Source: Phaeosaccion multiseriatum
Lineage: Eukaryota; Ochrophyta, other classes
Direction: 5' to 3'
DNA: 64,000 bases
Assembly: GCA_965112735.1 (NCBI GenBank)
Contig: OZ218953.1
Location: forward strand, 496,001 to 560,000
In this document: one piece after another, positions 9,943-23,200 of the stretch
Position numbering within the stretch: the first letter of the stretch is position 1
Layout: every line of letters begins with the position of its first letter
Translations under genes and position numbers: made by a program
The notes under the pieces: model-generated
The model's input: the letters and a program-made list of their open reading frames with translations, nothing else
Told to the model about the DNA's origin: nothing
Database searches by the model: none

Positions 9943-10632
9943 CCGGCCCGGGACGAGCAAGAGCTTAACGAGCGCCTGCAAGAGGTGGAAAGGCAGCTGG
10001 AGAAACAAAGCCGGCTGCAGCGGGGAAAGCAGGAGGGGCAGGTGGGCCAGCACAGGACACGGAAGCAACAGCAGCAACAGCAGCAAGAACAACGCGAGCA
10101 CCGCCAAGACTCGAGCAGCAGCTGCTGCAGCGTTGGTCAGCGCGAGGACGACAAGGATGACAGCAAGATGCGCGGCGAGCGCTGGACAAAGGCAGAGCAC
10201 CTCGCATTTATGCGGGGCATGGCCAGGTATGGTCGGGCCTGGAAGAATGTACAGGCCTGCGTACCCACTCGGACGCTGACCCAAGTCCGCACACACGCCT
10301 ACGGCCTCTTTGCCAAGATGGAGCGGGCCAAGAAGAGCAAGGGCAGCAGCCGCGCCCGCAACAGCGTGGGCCTGGCCAGCTTCACCTCTCCCTTCCTTGA
10401 GGCGCTCGCCCAGCAGTCCACGAAGCGCCAGTCCAAGCCCAAGCCCAAGCCCGACCCGCAGCAGTTGGTGATTCAGCAGCAGCAGCAGCAGCAGCAGCAG
10501 CACGAGCAGCAGCACGAGCAGGAGCACGAGCAGGAGCGCTCTTCGCGCGAGGTCTCGGCGGACGTGGCCGATCTTGCTGCGGTCATTTTCAGCCTCAAGC
10601 ACCAGGAGCAGAAGCGACAGCTTCAAATTTAG
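8641..10632 (+). CDS. Gln/His-rich Myb-like (SANT, SHAQKYF-type) DNA-binding protein
   Basis: A single-exon ORF of 663 aa from an ATG at 8641 to TAG at 10630-10632. Residues 1-500 are low complexity: long poly-Gln and poly-His tracts (about 130-220, 355-365), an acidic Ser/Asp block (about 275-320), and a poly-Ser run encoded by (AGT)n at 9896-9941. Residues about 508-565 form the only globular part: RGERWTKAEHLAFMRGMARY, then GRAWKNVQACVPTRTLTQVR and THAYGLFAKM. The spaced Trp residues (RW…AW) and the Q-V-R-T-H-A-Y block match the Myb/SANT subclass whose third helix is usually SHAQKYF. The tail (about 600-655) is again Gln-rich and contains the dispersed CAGTTGGTGATTCAG motif (10460-10482), read as QQLVIQQQ. 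Most likely a nuclear transcription regulator. Targets are unknown. Confidence 0.8.
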
Positions 10633-11139
10633 TTGTGTAAATATGCAGCACCACAAGTTGTACGTCTGTTCATCAGTACGCAGAGCGCGTTAACTCGTGA
10701 GCCGCAAAAGACACCACACGAAGAAGGAATGAATATAGGCCGTGGTACCAACCCAACCACTTGTTCTTGTTTGTAAACGGAGGCGGCGTAAGTCATTTTC
10801 TCTCTTCTGTCCTGGGATCAGCAGTAATCATCTGTGACTTGATTGGCTGGATTCTACCCGAACCGTTACTTTCTTTTTTACTAAAAACATAGATGGCACT
10901 TAAAGGTGTTCGTTTTTTCCGCGGCAATGTGTGTGAAAGCTTCTTGAAGGGGGGAAGAAAGCTCAGCTGTGGCAGATAACAGAATAACAGCAAAACAGCA
11001 TTGCAGCCAGGAGAGACCCAAGAGAGAAGAGGAATTAGTAGAAGTGGTGGCAGAGGACGGAGAAGGGCAGTCCCAGGGAGCGAGGCCCCAGGACAGGAAG
11101 AAGAGATTCGCCGGGCGGGGGAAGGTCGAGGAGGGAGAA
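10633..11139. other. Intergenic spacer between Myb-like and FNIP genes
   Basis: No gene. An open frame extends from the stop at 10945 into the FNIP gene but lacks an ATG before 11140, so part of it (10969-11139, basic and Glu-rich in translation) could be an untranslated leader or a spliced upstream exon. Confidence 0.4.
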
Positions 11140-12877
11140 ATGAGTGGGGAGACGGGGGAGGCTACGCCTGGGGCAGGGACAGCGGCTCTGAGGACTGCGG
11201 CCAGCTTTTTCTCCACCAAAGCTCTGTGGGGGGTGTGCAAGGAGGTCGATGAGGTCACCACCCGCGCTCTGAGGATCAACGCCGAAATGCCCAAGGATGT
11301 CCAGCAGCGTATGCTGAGTCTGCTGAAGCGGCAGCAGGATGAGGAGGGGAGAAGCGCTGCTTTGGCTTCGCCTTCCGCGGCTGTGCGTACCGCCTCTGTA
11401 GCTGCACCTGCTGGCTGTGAGGGAAGATGTCCTGCCGAGGAAACGCGCGCGCGAGGATCGGGGAGGATTCGGGCGAGGCAGAAAGCGCAGCAGCAGCACG
11501 AGCGGCGTGGGAAGAGGCAGCGCAATGAGGCTGGACCTCCTGGTGAGGGGGGCTTCTTTCGCGTGGTGTCTGTGGAGCTCGGCCTCAGGACCTACGAAGA
11601 TTCGAAGGACAACGTCAAAGTTTCTGCTGACGAGGCTCTCGTAACGAAGGTACTGGCGCTGCTGCCAGCATCGGTCAGGTTTGTGCGCTTCTCTGAGTAT
11701 TTCAATCAGGCCGACGTATGTCTACCTGGCACAGTTATGGAAGTGGAATTCGGCTGGCAATTCAACAAACACATCAATCTCCCTGCCTCCCTGAAGAAGA
11801 TCAAGTTCTTGTGTTTGTACTCAGAGTTCAATCAGCAGTTGGTCCTTCCTTGTGGTGTGGAGGAGGTGGAGATGGGGCGTGACTTTAACCTGCCTCTGGA
11901 GCTGCCGGCCTCGCTGAAGAAGATCAAATTCGGCCATCGCTTCAATCAACACGTGGTCCTTCCTTGTGGTGTGGAGGAGGTGGAGATGGGGCGTGACTCC
12001 TCCCTCTGCTGGACTTGCCTACCTCGCTAAAGAAGATCAGTTTGCATGGGACTCGGACTTCAATCAGCAGTTGGTCCTTCCTTGTGGTGTGGAGAAGGTG
12101 GAGATGGACCGTAACTTTAACCTCCCTCTGGAGCTGCCGGCGTCGCTGAAGAAGATCAAGTTTATTATGTACTCGGAGTTCAATCAGCAGTTGGTCCTTC
12201 CCTGTGGTGTGAAGGAGGTGGAGATGGGGCGTGAGTTTAACCACCCTATGGAGCTGCCTGCCTCGCTGAAGAAGATCAAATTCGGCGATCGCTTCAATCA
12301 GCACGTGGTCCTTCCTTGTGGTGTGGAGGAGGTGGAGATGGGCTATGACATTAACCTCCCCCTGGAGCTGCCTGCCTCGCTGAAGAAGATCAAATTCAGC
12401 TATCTCTTCAATCAGCACGTGGTCCTTCCTTGTGGTGTGGAGGAGGTGGAGATGGGGCGTAACTTTAACCTCCCTCTGCTGGACTTGCCTACCTCGCTAA
12501 AGAAGATCACGTTTGCATGGGACTCGGAGTTCAATCAGCAGTTGGTCATTCCTTGTGGTGTGGAGAAGGTGGAGATGGGGCGTGACTTTAATTCCCCTCT
12601 GGAGCTGCCTGCCTCTCTGAAGAAGATCAAATTTCATGACAAATCGGAGTTCAATCAGCAGTTGGTCCTTCCCTGTGGTGTGGAGAGGGTGGAGATGGGG
12701 CGTGAGTTTAACCACCCTCTGGAGCTGCCTGCTTCTCTGCGGTATCTGATGCTGGGACGGAATTACACCTGCCCTATGGAGAGCCTGCCTGCTGGCCTGA
12801 GGGAGCTTTGGGTTGGGATCAAATGCCCGCTGCCTGCAGATCTACCCGAGGGGCTGGAGGTGATTCCTATGGATTGA
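11140..12877 (+). CDS. FNIP/LRR-like tandem-repeat protein, frameshifted
   Basis: The frame from ATG 11140 (the first in-frame ATG) reads an N-terminal region of about 170 aa, then repeats of about 40 aa of the form FNQ-x-x-V-L-PCGVEEVEMG-x-x-FN-x-P-LELPASLKKIKF. Nine double units can be counted (18 FN…LP half-units). This alternation of F-N-x-x-x-x-LP with a short beta-like segment is that of FNIP-type leucine-rich repeats, usually protein-binding solenoids. The first frame stops at 12028-12030 and the second (one position shifted) continues to TGA at 12875-12877. Aligned with the homologous unit at 12450-12515, the broken unit lacks 4 nt near 11996 and 1 nt near 12038. Restoring 5 nt would rejoin the two frames exactly. 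So it is either a recent pseudogene or a sequence error. A decayed paralogue lies at 3060-3600. Confidence 0.7.
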
Positions 12878-13458
12878 TGATTGAGGGTTAGAGGGTCAGC
12901 CAGGATCTTAGCACTGCTGAGTGGGAGGTTCGCCTGCATTCTCTTCTCGAATCGGAGGAGGCCGTGCCGACGGCAGCAGATGGAGGAGGACGAGCACGAC
13001 CGACGAGAGCAGAAGAGGACCGATGTGGGTGGAGGGCAGAGCTTCGACCCCCTTCAGCGGAGGGGCTCTCAGCAGCAGGAGAAGAAAGGCCAGAGCCAGC
13101 AGCACCGGCGACCCTCCCGACGCGCAGCCCCAGCCTCATGTTCAGCGACGGCACTGCTTGGGTCAAGGGCAGGAGTCGCGGCCTCGATGCCCGATCCCCG
13201 AGACTCCCCCCTCCCGCCCCTCCTCCCTCTCCCGCTACGCCACTTGCGTAGGAGCTTGGTACGCGCCCACCGGGGGAGAGGGAGTATCGCCTCTGCCTGG
13301 TCCGGATGGAGATGAAGGTGTGCGATCATTTCATGCGCCAACCGCGTCACCCCTCCTGCTTCTCCTTGCGCTGTATAGGAAACACAAGGAGCTGCCATCC
13401 TGCTTCTCTCGAACTGACTTGCATGCTCGTATGCCTTTGTTTCTGTCCATGCTCCCAC

Positions 13459-13501
<43 letters not shown>

Positions 13502-14029
13502 AAGGAGGAAGGATTTCCAAGTCTGGGGGGAGGCAGAGCACGGGCGGGTCTCTCTTTCGTCTTGCCCTCCGCCGCCCCCCTGGAGCTCGGCCATGATCAA
13601 CGCGGCAAGGGGGGGTGTAACAGAGGCGCCCGCTGCCCGGCGAAGCTGCTTCTTTCCTCGCCCTCCTCCTTTTGGGTCGCCGCGCTCTTGGCACCTCAAC
13701 AGGGACTTGTCTCTCGGTGAGGGCAGAGCAGGGCAGGGCGGGGCGTTTGGGCATGGTAGGAGGGCTATCGTTGATACAGCGCAGTAGCAACTTGGTCTCA
13801 GAGGGGCAAAGAGGGAGAGGAGAAAGAATGGCCCCAGTGAGTGCCGAGCGACAGAGAGGAGCGTCAAAGAAGCGAGCGGCGCATCAGTCGCAGGGGGGCA
13901 GGGAAGCTCAGCAGCAGCGGAGCCGTGCAAGGACTCACAGTAGGGGGAGGCAGAGGTGGCAACTACCCCATCAATCAATCAAAGGCCTTTCGCTCTACAG
14001 CCTCAGCAGGCACAGAGTCAGCCCCATGC
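12878..14029. other. No confidently supported gene
   Basis: ORFs of 215-288 codons overlap on both strands (for example plus 12921-13787 and minus 13331-13978), all Pro/Ser/Arg- or Leu-rich without a recognisable domain. A (CAG)n run of 13-14 triplets lies at about 13461-13500. I cannot choose a strand. Confidence 0.4.
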
Positions 14030-14440
14030 ACGCCTAGCGGTTTTGCTCTAGGCCGCTAGACCGCTCGGCCTTCGGCCAATCTAGGCCTAGGCGGCCTCTA
14101 GTCCGCCTCTAGGCAGCCTCCCAGTGACCGTGGGCGCGTGCGTGGTGCCGCCCAGCCAGTGGGTAGCAGCACACCTGTAGGCCTGCGCTCCTCGTAGGGC
14201 CAGCGAGGCGGAAAGAGACAACACGAACCAAGTCTACTCCTCACTTCCAATCCCATGCAATGAAACTGACTACTCTTTGCACTCTGGGCACTGGCTGCCT
14301 CACACCGTCCGCCTAGTTGGTTGGCGTCTGCCCTAGGCCGCGCGGGCCTCCGGCCCGCCTAGGCCGTCTAGGCGGCGGCATATGAATAGGACGAGGGCCT
14401 ACGGCCCTCGCTAGCTAGGCCGGGCAATTTCCCCAAATAG
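14030..14440. repeat. Hairpin-rich CCTAGG/GGCC palindromic region
   Basis: Dense short inverted repeats built from CTAGGCC and CCTAGG words. Two perfect short hairpins are GCGGGCC-TCC-GGCCCGC at 14342-14358 (7-bp stem) and CGAGGGCC-TAC-GGCCCTCG at 14392-14410 (8-bp stem). A third, GGCC-TTC-GGCC, lies near 14069-14079. No ORF. It may be a small non-coding element or the remains of one. Confidence 0.6.
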
Positions 14441-14591
14441 GCCTAGGTTCATGGGGATGAGTTGATGAGTTGCAGTTTTGGGGTTGCACAGTTACGCCGT
14501 CGCCGGAAAAAAAAGGGACAATTGATCATCGACAATTAGCAGCAGAGGAAGCAGCAGAACAACAGAACCCTCTCCCGACCTTCTCCTTATA

Positions 14592-17232
14592 ATGGGTATC
14601 AAGCGGAGATTCTCTTTGGCTGGCAGCAAGAGCGCACCAGATGGAATGGCGAGGGCATGGGCAAGAACAGCACCCGCTCGAGTATCATCCGCCGGGCCCT
14701 CCCCTTCTCTGGGCAGCAGTAGCGGCGTTATGAGCGTGACAGTGGTGGACGCAGTCGGGCTACCACAAGCGCGAGGGCAAGGGGCATACACGCTACGGAT
14801 AGAGATTCTGTGCGGGGGAAGCGGAATAAAGAGCAATCACCCTTCCCACCACTGTCTGACTTTTCGGGGAGGAGAGAGTCGAGAAGCGCGTGGCCCTCTG
14901 GCGGGCGACGCAAGGAGGATCTGCTGGGGCGATGGGGAAGAAGGCGCATATGCTTGCACCGCTATGCACTGGTCACTCTCTCAAGTCACAGTGCCCGCGG
15001 TGCGAATGACAGTCATGCTCGGAGAGCAGGGCCCCCTTGCCGTGGCTGTGCTCGAGCTGCCTGCTCTCGCGCTCCCTTCAGCTGGCTCTGGCTCGGAGAG
15101 AGGGACAACAGTATCCCTGCAGCTGCCTCTCGAAGAATCGCTTCCACGTCAAGTCTCGTCACGCGCCAACACTCGGCGGCAGGGCACGCCTTTTCTGACA
15201 GTCCTTGCCAGATTCGTACCCTACCCCACAGAGACACAAGCCGCCGCTGCTGCTCTATCGAGGCCCAGCAGCACGCCGCAGCTGTATCAAAGCCTGCCTC
15301 TTGCTGAGCAACCTCAGGAGGGGACGCTCTATCTCCAGGTAAGGCCCGTGGCGGCCTATGCGCCCCATGGCTGAGCCCCATGACTCAACCCTTCCACCAC
15401 CTCTGTGTAACCCTTCATAATACTGGACCTACTGCTCCTCAAGGTTCTGGGCCTGCGTAAGCTGCGGAGAGGCGTCCGAGTCACGCTGCCGCACGTCTCC
15501 TTCAAAGTCGTGTGCCGAGAGCACACAGAAGGAGTCGCCACGGTTGCAATGGTCAAGGCAGCACCAGCGGCAGCAGCGGTCGCAGCAGGGGGGGGGGGCT
15601 GGGGAAAGACCACCATCATCACCAGCGGCAGCGGCAGTCTCCGCCCGTCTTCCCGAACAGCGGCCGGAGGGGGGGGTGAGCAGTGGGTGGCTTGTACAGA
15701 GGACAGCGTAGCGGCCATCGCGCTGGGCAGGGCCAGTCGGGGGGGCGGTATGGTGAGCCGGCACGCACTTGTCAAGGTCTCGCTCTCCGATGGACCTCCC
15801 TCCGCCTCCGCGGCGTCTGAGCAAGGCGACCAAGGGACGGAGGAGGAGGAGGAGGAAGCAGCGGGCGGTGGTCGAGCCATCGGCTGCACCTCAATCGTGC
15901 TCGACGACGCGGTGCTGCGCTCGCTCCACCTTTCAGACCGATGGCTCCCCCTCCGGGCGCTGGCCGTGGGCGGGGGCGTGAGCGGGGGCCTGGGCATGAC
16001 TGCTGGGGAAGAGGAGGCTCACGCACACACACACGCACACGCCAAGGTAGGAGAGGTCAGGGTTCTGGTGCAGTTCGTGCCGGCGGAAGCGGGAGGAGTT
16101 AAAGATGGCCGAGACTTGGTGGCGGAGGAAGAGGAGGAGGGAGAAGGAGAAGGTGGTGGAGAAAGACGAGCAGGTTTCGGACATGATGAAGAAGACCACA
16201 GAGGGAGAGTCCCATCCAGCCCAGGACAAAGCAATGCACCTTCATCTGCTCCTGCCGTGAGACTTGCTCCGTCCTTGTCTGTACTGGTCCATCGAACGGC
16301 GGACGTCACGCACCCCTGCTTGCCTGCCCCGCAAGGCGGCCCGGGCGGGGGGGAGGCCGACCTGTTTGTGGAGGCCTTCCTCGTGGATACTGAGGATGAC
16401 CTGTCGCTGCGGCACGCGCCCAGAGTGGAGACGTGCCCTCTCCTCAGCAGTCCGTTCTACCCGTATGCTGGCGGGGGGGGAGGCGGCTCGAGGACTCAGG
16501 GAGGAGGTGGTGAGGCGGGCAGGGACCCTCTTGGTCACAGAGTAGTAGCAGGGGCTGCGGCGGAGAGGGGAGCAGAGACGCGGTCGTTTGGCACACAGTG
16601 GAGGCGAAGGAGCGAGGCGGAACCCTCTTGGGGGCAGGACGTGGAGCTGCCTCTTCCCCCCGGGATTGCGGCAATGGAGGGGAAGCAGGGGGGGGAGGTC
16701 GACGGAGGGATGCAGCGACGCTGCCCCCCCTCGAGGCCTCGGCTGCTCTTGCACCTCCTGCTGCGGAGCGCCGCGGTCAAGGCCCAGCCCGGAAACAGTG
16801 CCGACAATGGGAGTCATACGCGCAGTAGCAGCACTCGCAGTCGATCGGCGCTTCTTGTGGGGCAGGCCAAGATACCTCTTTCCTGGAACCTGGTGTTGGG
16901 ACAAGGAAGGGAGGGCGAGGGCAGCGAAGCCATGTGCTGTTGGTTCGCGCTGCGAGACCCGCTGTCCAAGGAGCAGAGCGGGAGGATCAAGGTGTCCATC
17001 TGCAGGCGGCGTTTGGCGATCCAGCGCCAGTTGGGATTCCATCAGCTGCAGCAGCAGCAGCAGCAGCAGCAGCGGGGGGCGGAGGCAGGAGGAGGAGAAA
17101 AGCGCCCCAGCAACAAGCGGCGCAGAAGAGAAGATGAAGAAGGGGGGGATGGCAGCAGACGCATAGCTGTGTGCGAGGGAGACGAGGCGCACGGCGAAAC
17201 GGGGTCCAAGCACAGCCTCCGGCGGCGACGCC

Positions 17233-17270
<38 letters not shown>

Positions 17271-20200
17271 TTGGCGGGGACGGGCATGTTCCTCATGAAC
17301 GTGGGGCCCGTCCTCGGCCACAGACAGAGCAGTCACATGGGCAGCAGCAGCAGCAGCAGCAGCGGCAGCAGCAGGTATAAGTGGGAGAGCGCCGGACCGG
17401 AAGAGATTTGTCTGACCGTGGAAGACGGCGCGAATACGGGTGCGGGTGTGGGCGCGTTCGGGGGCGGTAAGGGCCTGCCCAGCGGCAGAAGCAGGACAAC
17501 AGGAGGCAGCAGCAGCAGCAGCAGCAGCAGCAGGACAACGTGCAGCAGCAGCAGCAGCAGTATTATGGGCCGTAGTGGTCTCATGGACAGCAGTAACAGC
17601 AGGTTAGTCGTCGTCCTTTTGGGTGTCGAATGTGGGTGTGAGGTGTGTGTGGTGGCGAGGGGCAAACGCGACGCCTTTTCTGCAGGATTCGAGTTTCACT
17701 TTTTCATCTCTTATTGCATCGCTCTGTGTGAAAGTCGGAGTGGGCGGGTTGGGATGACTTGAGAGAACACCTCCACAACTCCTTCCTGCTCGCTTGTGGA
17801 AGCCCTTTCACCACTGTTCCACCATGTTCTCGCGCTCGCTGTCCCTGCGTGCCTCTATCGTCACTCTCCCTGCCTTCTTGCATGCGTGTCGATCGATCGG
17901 CCACAGCCAAGGCAACGATGAGGATGAGGAGGGTGATGGAGAGGGGGAGGAGGATGATGATGCCACCCTTTCCGCTCGTCCTCGCCTCACGACCGGAGCC
18001 TTTGGGCGGGCCCTGAAGGCCTTGAGAGAGGGTACAACCTCTCCCTACACCTTCTGCTCCTTCGCCCCTGCGTCAGTGTCAGGGTCAGGGTCAGGGTCAG
18101 GGTCAGGGTCAGTGTCGGGGTCGGGGTCGGGCTCAGTAGGACAAGTCCTCCTCGCGGCGCCTCCCCACGGCGCGGCCTGTCCCGTCCTAAGCTTGGAGCT
18201 CACAGTCAACAACCGCTGCCCCCCCGGGACTGCCCCATTACCCGCATCACCAACAGCACCAGCAGCGTCGTCGCCAACAGGGGCAGCACCGCCACCCTGC
18301 CCCTCCCCCTCCTTCTCCTCCTCCTGGGCGGGGCGTTTAGAGCTGCTCAGTGACGCCATCCAGGCTCCGGGAGAGGTGTTGCAAGAGTGGGTACACCTCA
18401 CTCCAACAGGGCCACCACGACGAGCACAGTCGTATGGGCAGGAGAAGCAGGCATATTGGCAGCAGCACGCGCCCGCGGCGGGGGATCCCGGAGCTGCCAC
18501 CCCTGGAGCTGCCCCCCCTGGAGCTGGCCTCGGTATTGCCAAGGTCAAGGCCCTGGTGGGGGTGCGGTATATACCCCACTCGTGCGGCAGCCTCGAGCTC
18601 AGGGTGAGGCGTCTAAGCTTCGTGCCACATCCCCAGGCACAGCTCAGGCGGCTCAGAGTGGCTTACACTGCGGCCCAAGGAGGGGCGGCATCTACTGCTA
18701 CACTTGGTGAGAACACTCACACGCGCACGCACACACACACACACACACGCACGCACACGCAACACACACCTCGCTGTTCTTGTATCACCAACTGCTTACT
18801 ACTACTACTACTGTTACAATCCCCACAGGCGGTGGAGAAGCCAGAGCGATGGCCAGTAAGTCAGTGTTTGTGCGTGTACAGCTCCTGCCGTGGGGCGCGT
18901 GGGGCACCACGGCTGCCACGGCAGTGCCCTTCCCCTCGCCCCTCAGCTGGGCCGCAGAGGGAGGCGGTGGGGCGAGGCAGCAGAAGGGCGAAGGGCGTAT
19001 GGGTGAGTCCGTATGGGGCGAAGAGCAAGGAAAAGTAAAGCTCTCCGTAGATACCTCTACACTACCCACGGCAGCGGCGGGGGAGGAAGAGGGCGAGGAG
19101 GAGGAGGAGGAGGAGTGGGGGGGGAGGAGGAGGGGGGATGAAGGGATGCCCCCCTCCTCCCGGCTCGTGGCTCCGTTCCTCCAAGTGGTGCTGATGGAGA
19201 ACAAGGTTCACGTCCCGGGTCAGAGCAACAGCGGTAGTGCGGCAGTTGGTGATACAAGGGGTGGCAACGTACTCGGTGTGGGCGTCGTCGCAGCGACAGA
19301 CTTGCTGTGTATGAGACCGCCTCAGCCTGGGCAAGAGGAGCAGGAGGGACAGGAGGGGAAGGAGCTTCAGCTCGAGATGGCACTCTATTCCCCGGACGAA
19401 GTCGACGCGCAGGGCTGGTGGCGTGGCATGAGAGCTCCAACTTCTTCTTCTGGCCCCAGTGGACCCTCTAGCCCCGTCGCGGTTCTGACATGCGGAATCT
19501 CCTACACACATCTGTATACACCTAAACCCGTCCTGGCACAGACAACCTCCCCCTCCCCACTTGTTCCGTCCACAATGTCAAAGTCGAAGTCCAAGTGGCC
19601 GGCTACTCTGTCGAGGTGCTCGACTAGTTTTTCGAGGAATGCCTTTGGGCAGGTGGTGGACAAGGGGAAGGTCGCTTCGCTCTCCAAGCTCAAGCAGCTC
19701 TTCTATCGCCTCGATAGGGACGGGAGTGGTGCCATCGCCCTTCCCGAACTGGTCTCCGCCTTTCAAGGAGGAGGAGGAGGGGGAGCATCCGAGTTGCTGC
19801 ACTTACTGTGTGGGCTTGGGGAGCAAGAGGAGGAGGAGGAGGAGGAGGAGGAGGAGGAGAAGGACGTAGAGGAGTATGGGCAGGGGTGGCGCAGGGAAGA
19901 CGGGGCAATCGGAGGGCGTGGGCACGAGAGGCACCACCGAGAGGGAGAGGAGAGGAGCCTGACGAGAAGGGTCGAAGCCATGTTCAGGCATATGGACACA
20001 GATCGAGACGGGCTCGTGTCGTGGGAGGAGTGGGTAAGCTTCCTGGAGGCCATGTTCTGGGCAAGGAGTGGTGGGAAGGCAGCCAATGGTGGTGGGATGG
20101 TAGCCAATGGTGGTTGTGGTGGTAGTGGTGGTGGAGGAGTGGGCGCGGTGGATGCGATCGATCTGTCCGATGTGAAGCGACGCGCACTGGACTTGTCCAC

Positions 20201-23200
20201 CGAGGCGCAGAGGCAAAAGCTAAGGCAGAGAGAGGAGCGGGAAGGACAGCAAGCGCAGCAGCAGCAGGAGGAGGACGACGAGGAGGAGGACGAGGGAAAG
20301 GAGGGTGGGGCCTGGGCCCGCGAATCTTCAGGTGCGGATTGGAGAATGACACTGTCTCGCTCAGCCACGAGGCTGACTACCGCCCGCAGCAGGCCGGGGC
20401 TGAGGTCGAGCGAGGAGCAGGGGGGGGCGCGGAGTTGGAGGGGGATGGCAGCTTCTTGTCCGAGCCTGCGAGTAGGGGGCGGTTCTCGACCTTCCTCAGC
20501 AGTGGGAGTGGCAGTGGGGGGGGGGCAGAGACGGAAGAGGCCTTCCTCGGCGCCTCGTCGGGAGGAGGTGGAAAGAAGGGAAGCCTCGAGAGTGGGTGGA
20601 TCTTCACGAGGAGGAGGAGGAGGAGGAGGAGGAGGAGGCCCGGGGGGGATCAAGTCGGCAGATCGGACCATTGCGGACCCCCGGGGGATCGACCCCCGGG
20701 GGGTGGGCCCGAGGGTGGACAGCGGCACCGACTGCACCAGCCTGGAGACGGAGGTGCTTCGGCTGCGGAAGGAAGTCCAATGCCTCAGGGAGGAGAGAAG
20801 ACTGGAGCGCGCGGAGGCGCGACAGGTGAGCTGATCAACATTCGATCGACAGTTGAACCTCTTTCTCTACCACCTATCTCCCTCCCTCCCTCCGTCCCTC
20901 CCTCCGTCCCTCCCTCCGTCCCTCCCTCCCTCCGTACCTCCCTCCCTCCCTCCCTCCCTCCCTCCCTCCCTCCCTCCCTCCCTCCCTCCCTCCCTCCCTC
21001 CCTCCCTCCCTCCCTCCCTCCCTCCCTCCCTCCCTCCCTCCCTCCCTCCCTCCCTCCCTCCCTCCCTCCCTCCCTCCCTCCCTCCCTCCCTCCCTCCCTC
21101 CCTCCCTCCCTCCCTCCCTCCCTCCCTCCCTCCCTCCCTCCCTCCCTCCCTCCCTCCCTCCCTCCCTCCCTCCCTCCCTCCCTCCCTCCCTCCCTCCCTC
21201 CCTCCCTCCCTCCCTCCCTCCCTCCCTCCCTCCCTCCCTCCCTCCCTCCCTCCCTCCCTCCCTCCCTCCCTCCCTCCCTCCCTCCCTCCCTCCCTCCCTC
21301 CCTCCCTCCCTCCCTCCCTCCCTCCCTCCCTCCCTCCCTCCCTCCCTCCCTCCCTCCCTCCCTCCCTCCCTCTCTCCCTCCCTCGCCCTCTCCCTCCCTG
21401 CCTGCCTGCCTCCCCCCTCAGCGAGAAGCTCGAAGCTCTCTCCAGGCCTCCTCCAAGCTCAAGCTCGCTGCTGCGGCCTTGTCAGCGGCGGGTCAAGCAG
21501 GCTTCCGAGTCGGCAGTGAGGCGCCCCTGGGGGGTACCGCAATGATCCAGGGGACTGCCACAATCACGTCATCAGCCTGTGCGGGCAGCGCCATCAGCGG
21601 AAAGGCAGCAAGTTCTCCTCCTGCCGCTGACGTCATGGAAGAGGTGAGTAAGTCAAGAGGGCGGGCAGGTGGGTGGGATGTGCAAGGCAGAGCTCAGCGT
21701 GCGTGTGTGTATGCAGAAAGCACGCCCTGGACTTAGACACGTCTCTTTTTCTTCTCTCTTGATCTTCCTTCCTTGTTCCAGAATAGAAGGCAAAGCAAAG
21801 CAAAGCAAAGATTATGAGCAGACCCTCCCCTCCCCCCCACTCACACGCCCCTCCCTTCGGTCTGCCTGGCCATTGGCTGCCATCCATCTGATCCATCGCA
21901 TGTTGTCTCTCTCCTATCAGGTGCTGCATCTACGCTCTGTCAACTCAATGCTCTCCGCACAAGCCACAAGGGCATGGGAGGAGCACAAGGGGGCAGTGGA
22001 GAGGTGCGTGGGGGGATGGCAGTGGACGGGGTAATATCTTCTTACACCCACAGGGCCAAGTCTTGACCCCCCTAGGCCCCTCTCTCTCCTCTCTCTCTCT
22101 CCTCCTTCTCTTTCTCTCTCCTCCCTCTCTCTCCTCTCTCTCTCCTCTCTCTCTATCTCCTCCCCCCCCTCCCCCATCCTTGAGAGCAGGGAGCGCAAGG
22201 CTCGAGAGGCCCTGCGAGAGGGACATGCCCAACGCCACGACGGGTCGGAGGCACAGCAGTTGGTGATACAGCAGCAAGAGGTGCGTCGCCATCCCTGGCA
22301 CTCGGACCAGCCCCATGGGCAGGACTCGGACTCCAGCGTTCTCCACACACCAACTGTTGCCCCATCCATAAGCGAGCTGCCGCCGCCGACATTCACCGCA
22401 CCACATCTACTGCCATCCCACCATCTACTACCACCGCCCATCCACTGCCATCCACTGTCACCCCCTCCCCCCTCCCCCTAGCAGCAGATCACGGCGCTGC
22501 GGATACAGCTCGCTGCCTCGGAGCAGCGCACCAAGGACTGTGTGTGCGTGGTGGGTGGGGAGGGAGCAGCCGCCGCCGCTGTGGCCGCCTTCAAATCGGC
22601 GGAGGGAGAGAAGCTGCTCCTCCGCTGCACCATAGCTATGAGCAAGGCCGATAGGTGTGTGTGTGTGTGCGTGTGTGCGTGTGTATGTGTGCATGTGTTT
22701 GTGGGCGTGCGTATGTGTGCGTGTGTATGTGGGCGTGTGTATGTGCGTGTGTTTGTGGGCGTGTGTATGTGTGTGCCTGTGTGCGTGCTGTGTGTGCCTG
22801 TGTGCGTGCGTGTTGTGTGTGCGTGCGTGAGTGTATGTTAGGGAGACGCGGGCGTTGAGCACACATCCCTCAATCAAACACTCGCACGCTCACATGCCCC
22901 CCACCCACCCCTCCTCCTTGGCGTGTTGTATCTTCGCTTGGACATGGCCTGTATCGTCCTCGCCAGATACAAGCAGCGTCTCCTGGAAGTGGATGACCAA
23001 CTCGTGTGCTCAGAGGCCAAGGGGGAGGCTCTGACGTGTAGACTCGAGGAGGCGTTGCGAAGGATACAGACCTTTGAGAGAGAGGTCAGTGCGGGGAAAG
23101 AGGGAGGGAGGAAGGGCGGGGAAGCCTGCCTACTCACGCACCCACCGCACCCACCCACTCACTCCTCCACCCACCCACCCACCTACCCACCCCACGCTAT

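Noticed and set aside
13331-13978. Minus-strand ORF of 215 codons with poly-Leu
   Set aside because: The Leu run comes from a (CAG)n repeat, there is no domain, and the opposite strand has an equally long ORF.
14392-14420. Hairpin followed by CTAG as a Helitron 3' end
   Set aside because: The base after CTAG is C, not the expected T target base, and no 5' TC end or Rep/helicase is visible.
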